A stretch of 64,000 bases of DNA from Aquanectria penicillioides (taxonomy: Eukaryota; Ascomycota; Sordariomycetes; Hypocreales; Nectriaceae): contig PYIU01000010.1 of assembly GCA_003415625.1 (NCBI GenBank), positions 682,001-746,000 of the forward strand. Direction: 5' to 3'. Below the pieces are notes generated by a model, which was not told where the DNA came from, made no database searches, and was given only the letters and a program-made list of their open reading frames with translations. The translations under genes and the position numbers were made by a program. Shown here piece after piece: positions 60,277 to 64,000 of this stretch (position 1 is the stretch's first letter; the number at the start of each line of letters is the position of its first letter).

Positions 60277-61565
60277 ATGGTCAAAGTCGCAATTGCGGGA
60301 GCCTCATCTGGTACATTATTGCGAATATAACTCTACACTTGCGCAGTATCCTATGCTGATAATCTTGTCAAGGCCTTGCTATCGAAGTCATTGAAAAGCT
60401 GGCTGCCACTAACAAGCATGAGATAATTGCCATCATTCGAAGGGTATGCGTCCCTATAATTAACTACACTCCAATTTGAAGTTGACACATTGTGCCCTAG
60501 GATCCTACCCAGTTTCCCAGCTTCCCTGGTGTCACATGGGTACAGACTTCTTATGAAGACAAGAGCGAATTGGTCAAGCTCCTCACAGGAGTGCACACGG
60601 CCTTATGCTTCTTCCCAGTGCATCTGGACCCCGAAAATAAGACTCAAAAGCGTCTCATTGATGCAGCTGTCGAGGCCGGTGTCAAGCGATATGCGCCAGC
60701 CGAGTGGGCGACGTGAGTGACCATCTTACTACTTTAAAAAGTCTGTTTAGCATTGAGCTCGAGCTAACAAAACTAGTGGCACTAAATTAGAGGCCTCTTC
60801 ACTGGTTCCTTGGTACGCTGGGAAAGTTGAAATCGCTCGGTATCTTGAGAATCTCAACAAAGACAAGAAGGTAACATCCACACTTTTCAACCCTAATCTC
60901 AAAATTTCTAACGTAATTGGATAAGGTCCTTGAGTATTCTAGATTCCAGGTCGGATCCTTTATGGACTTCCTTGCTTTCCCTCACAAGGCAACTGATCAT
61001 GTTGTCGTGATCGAAGCAAACATCAGCTTTGCCAAGCAACATGCTTTGCTCCTGGAAGACTCCCTTGACGACATTATTGACTTCACAACCGTTGCTGACA
61101 TCGCCCATGTGGTAACACACGCGATTGAATACGCGGGCGAATGGCCCGCAGTCGGTGGTATTCGTGGTGATCGCATCAAGGTCCGAGACATCATCAAAAT
61201 TGGAGAAACGATTCGCGGTAAGTCGTTGCTATTTATGTTCATAGGAAAATGACGAAGTATCCTTCGCATATGCACTGGGCTAGGTGCTGACATATCCCAA
61301 AGGCAAACCGTTCGAAAGGGAGTACTTGAAAAAGGCGGATCTTGAAGCTGGAGAAGTCAAGACCGATAACTACATGGTAATCGATCTTCCATCTATCCCG
61401 AAAGACCAAGTGGAGGTGTTTTCCAAGTTTGCCACCGCGCAGACATTGCTGGCCTTTCATGAAGGCCTCTGGACTGTTTCGGATGAGTGGAACAATCTCC
61501 TCCCGGATTATGAATTTACCAAAGTCGAGCCCTTCTTAACGAAGCTGTGGGAGGGAAAGGAGTAG
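60277..61565 (+). CDS. NmrA-like / isoflavone-reductase-like NAD(P)-binding oxidoreductase, 321 aa
   Basis: Six exons: 60277-60310, 60373-60443, 60501-60712, 60777-60870, 60926-61217, 61303-61565, all GT-AG and in phase. The N-terminal Rossmann motif is VAIAGASSG, followed by a helix and AIIRR, the usual end of the second strand. WVQTSYEDKSELVKLLTGVHTALCFF and the APAEWAT region match the NmrA/PCBER group; the residues WYAGKVEIARYLEN correspond to the catalytic-Lys helix (K in YAGK). TTVADIAHVVTHAIEY and WPAVGGIRGDRI are also family-typical. It is probably a cytosolic NADPH-dependent reductase of a small aromatic or quinone-like compound, or a redox-sensing regulator. It is divergent from the bZIP gene. 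Confidence 0.9.
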
Positions 61566-61826
61566 ACGCCTTGTCAAAAACCGGTTGATAAATTGGTCTA
61601 TGTTGACTACATATAGACCGCCTCGCTTCGAATTCAAAATTTGCATCCCAACGTGAACTACTTCATCACAATCCGCTACCAATGGGTCTCACCCAAGGTT
61701 AACCCATGCTTGCGATACCATAGTACTACGACCTTAAAACAATTCCATACCAGGCATGGAACTAAACTTGGAACTGTTAATAACTTGTAGCTTAAGACTG
61801 AGCTGTCATACCATACCACTGCCGAT

Positions 61827-62439
61827 TCAGATCCCCGGCTTCTTTTGTGATTGCCTGCGGTGTAAACTGGCGAGACCAAAGCGTGGATGAAGTGCGATCA
61901 GCGCAATAGACATGGCTATCATGGGAATACCATCCAGAGCGATAAATATCCCTTCCTTTTTTGTAAGACGCTCGTTAAACAGATAAAGTCTCTAAGAATG
62001 AAGAGGGTAGCGAATGGACGCGGTCCGCTTGGTGAGAAGCAGGTAGGTTTACAATACTTGAGAGCATGCTGATGCCGAGATATAGGGACGAGGAAAGAAA
62101 GGTTGGGCCAAGCGTCAGGCCAATAATGTACCTGAAAATTTGTAAGAGAATTTCCGATACGCAGTTCTCTACAAAACAGGCGACTCACACGATGTATCCA
62201 TTTTTTATCTGCTCGCTTATGATGTCGTTGAACCTTGGCCACGTAGCCAAGGAGTTCCAACAAGAGCTCCCAAGCATTCCTATCGCATGACGGTAGTAAT
62301 TCTAGCGGAAAGAGCCGAGGACAATTTCGACAAAGAGGAGGACGCAGAAGCAGGAGAGAAAGAAGGCATTAGGTGCTAGGAGAGGTGTACACACGGGCGC
62401 CCCAATGCTGTTAGCGTGGACTGCAGTGGTGGCATTCAT
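61827..62439 (-). pseudogene. Degraded RTA1-like gene
   Basis: Pieces of an RTA1-like protein appear in order on the minus strand. From the ATG at 62439: NAFFLSCFCVLLFVEIVLGS, then an in-frame TAG. YYRHAIGMLG follows, then ELLGYVAK in a second frame, returning to the first frame at FNDIISEQIKNGYIV. After an intact intron (gtgagt...tttcag) comes YIIGLTLGPTFLSSSLYLG. A further intron-like stretch then jumps straight to the C-terminal FIALDGIPMIAM and LHPRFGL. So there is one stop, one frameshift, and about 100 residues of the middle (TM4-TM6) are missing. It cannot encode a functional seven-helix protein. The intact RTA1 gene lies 4.5 kb to the left. Confidence 0.65.
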
Positions 62440-63208
62440 GGTGTGAAACCAAGATTACAAACGAATGGATTGAAGTATTGAGAAAAGAATCGTGACTCTC
62501 AATTCACTATCTCAAATAGACGGAGAGGGATTACTGGAACTGCGTCGTACTCACGAATAGTGCTGCTCAATCTCCGCACTCTGTTGCTTCCGCGAAACCT
62601 CCGCGGCAATGACTTTGCATCATCCCCATTCAAACTCCCGCCGAATCACCGATAAAGCACCGTGATCCTTCTGGCATGTCTTTGGGATGAGCCGAAACGG
62701 AGTTAAGACTGATGATGTCAAAATCATTTATGATGACCTGCGAAAGTGGCGGGAGAATTGGTGCCCGCAACATTTACAATGTAACGGGGATGACTCTGGT
62801 CTGTCGTCTTTAGGAACGGACAACACAGGCTTGCAACATGTTGCTGAATGCCGTGAGGACGGCAACTTCTCACATAGACAGAGAAGGGATTGTGGAAGGA
62901 CTTGGCCGGGAGCTGGCGTCACTGAGGGATGCACTTGGCACCAGTAATTGAGGCCTGGTATGAGAACTAGCTTCACATTAAAGACCAAGCCTTCAACTTC
63001 AGACTCGCGTGAAGCTCGAGAGTCACCGCCAAGATCCTCAGTACGATCGGAGATTACTAGTTTGGGGTTGAGGGGCTGTGCATAGTTGACCCGACATTGA
63101 CCCGCATGAAGAGCTGACATAAATAATGAACGCACGCTCACGATTCTACCGAGGAACTACACTGCGTCGCAGACTCGACACTATATGCAAATCTGTTTGT
63201 CGGCTTAA
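62440..63208. other. Intergenic, 0.8 kb
   Basis: Between the RTA1 pseudogene and the F-box gene start. Short mirrored frames at 62687-63141 have no support. No gene seen. Confidence 0.4.
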
Positions 63209-64000
63209 ATGGGAGGCTGGGATGTGTATTGTGCCCTGTGTGGCGGCCCCCTTGGGAGTGTGTACTGGGAACCGCCCGAGAACGAGAATCCAGATTACGA
63301 GGAGTACAATGTGGACGTGTTGGAAGGCCCTGATGACCCGGAGCTTGATTGGCTTGGGGATGTCCGGATCATTGGGGAGAACCCAGAAAGCGATGCATTA
63401 TCTAAGTAAGTTTAATCTCATATAATGGAGTATTGCGAAGCCTGACCAGGAACCTAGAGTTTGGCTCTCAGGCCCTGTGCATGGAGGGGCGGAATATGGC
63501 AGTATGGGATACTCAGCCAGTGATCCCCCAGATCCCGTGATGCCCGACGACGGCGGTACCATATCTGTGTAAGATCTCACCTAGTCATGATCTACAATCC
63601 GCTTACTATTAAAGATATGCATGGGATGCCGATGATCCTTGGTCTGCCCCGTTTCACACCCGCTGCCGTGAACTTCTTTGTCGATATTTGGGTATCTCGG
63701 TTTCTGAACTTGACAAAGAAACGTTTTTCGAAACTCTGAAGGGTTTGGCGTATGATGACCAATCTGGAAGATGTCTCGACGTTGACTATGGTGACGCGTC
63801 CGAGGAGATGGAGCAGTACTGGCTCACACGTATGGACGCAGAGCATTTTGTATGCAACCCTGTGCAGGTAAGAGGGTTGGACGAGATGCTTGCAAACCTC
63901 CCCAAGCAAGACACACTGAAGACAACAGTAGCGACAACTCATCGGATAGACACAGATCCGTTTGCGAAGCTAAACCCAGATATTCTCGTGAACATTCTGT
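63209..64000 (+). CDS. F-box protein, N-terminal part (runs off the window)
   Basis: Exons 63209-63405, 63458-63568 and 63615 to beyond 64000; introns of 52 and 46 bp join in phase. The start MGGWDVYCALCGGPLG is the usual beginning of a fungal family with a CxLCGGP zinc-binding-like motif. A region of aromatic and acidic residues follows (PDYEEYNVDVLEG, VYAWDADDPWSAPFHTRC, a typical 'fits in pocket' module). The window ends just inside an F-box helix (DPFAKLNPDILVNIL). F-box proteins link substrates to SCF ubiquitin ligases; the substrate-recognition end lies outside. The 3' part is missing only because the window ends. Confidence 0.85.

Overview
The window is nuclear DNA of a filamentous ascomycete fungus. 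Short GT-AG introns (about 45-95 bp) interrupt most genes. The gene families are typically fungal: class III chitin synthase, Crh-type GPI wall enzyme, RTA1, fungal rhodopsin-like 7TM proteins, Zn2Cys6 and bZIP regulators, a CVNH lectin and a small secreted cysteine-rich protein. A Sordariomycete, perhaps Hypocreales, fits best, but that is inference from gene content. I assembled gene models by hand from splice sites, reading phase and family resemblance. No tRNA, rRNA, CRISPR array or intact transposon was seen.

Layout. 0-11 kb: acyl-CoA synthetase-like enzyme (+), a small unknown gene (-), class III chitin synthase (-), a BTB/POZ-like protein (+) and a Crh-type GH16 transglycosidase (-); two of these build cell wall. 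13.6-16.5 kb: a protein kinase fused to a ubiquitin-protease (USP) fold whose catalytic Cys and His are not conserved (-). 18-25.8 kb: bZIP factor (+), alpha/beta hydrolase (+), zinc alcohol dehydrogenase (-), Dal5-type MFS permease (+). 26-36 kb: Zn2Cys6 regulator (-, convergent with the permease), a second bZIP factor (+) and a 1174-residue protein of unknown function with a CXC-like cysteine cluster (-). 37.6-41.6 kb: CYP7/8-like P450 (+), rhodopsin-like 7TM protein (+), small secreted cysteine-rich protein (-). 44.4-47 kb: CVNH lectin and a 65-residue protein. 48.8-53 kb: two more rhodopsin-like genes (-), one carrying a frameshift. 56-64 kb: RTA1 protein (-), bZIP with a DUF3425-like C-terminus (-) divergent from an NmrA/isoflavone-reductase-like oxidoreductase (+), a broken RTA1-like pseudogene (-), and the start of an F-box protein (+) cut by the window edge.

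This looks like accessory, subtelomere-like territory: long gene-poor gaps (up to about 3.4 kb), paralogues in different states of decay, and regulator-enzyme pairs (bZIP with NmrA-like enzyme, Zn2Cys6 with permease). No PKS, NRPS or terpene synthase backbone is present, so I do not call a biosynthetic cluster. The most unusual objects are the kinase/pseudo-USP fusion, the 1174-residue orphan, the bZIP that lacks its DNA-contacting Asn, and the dispersed rhodopsin-like family whose members all keep a 33-nt first exon.
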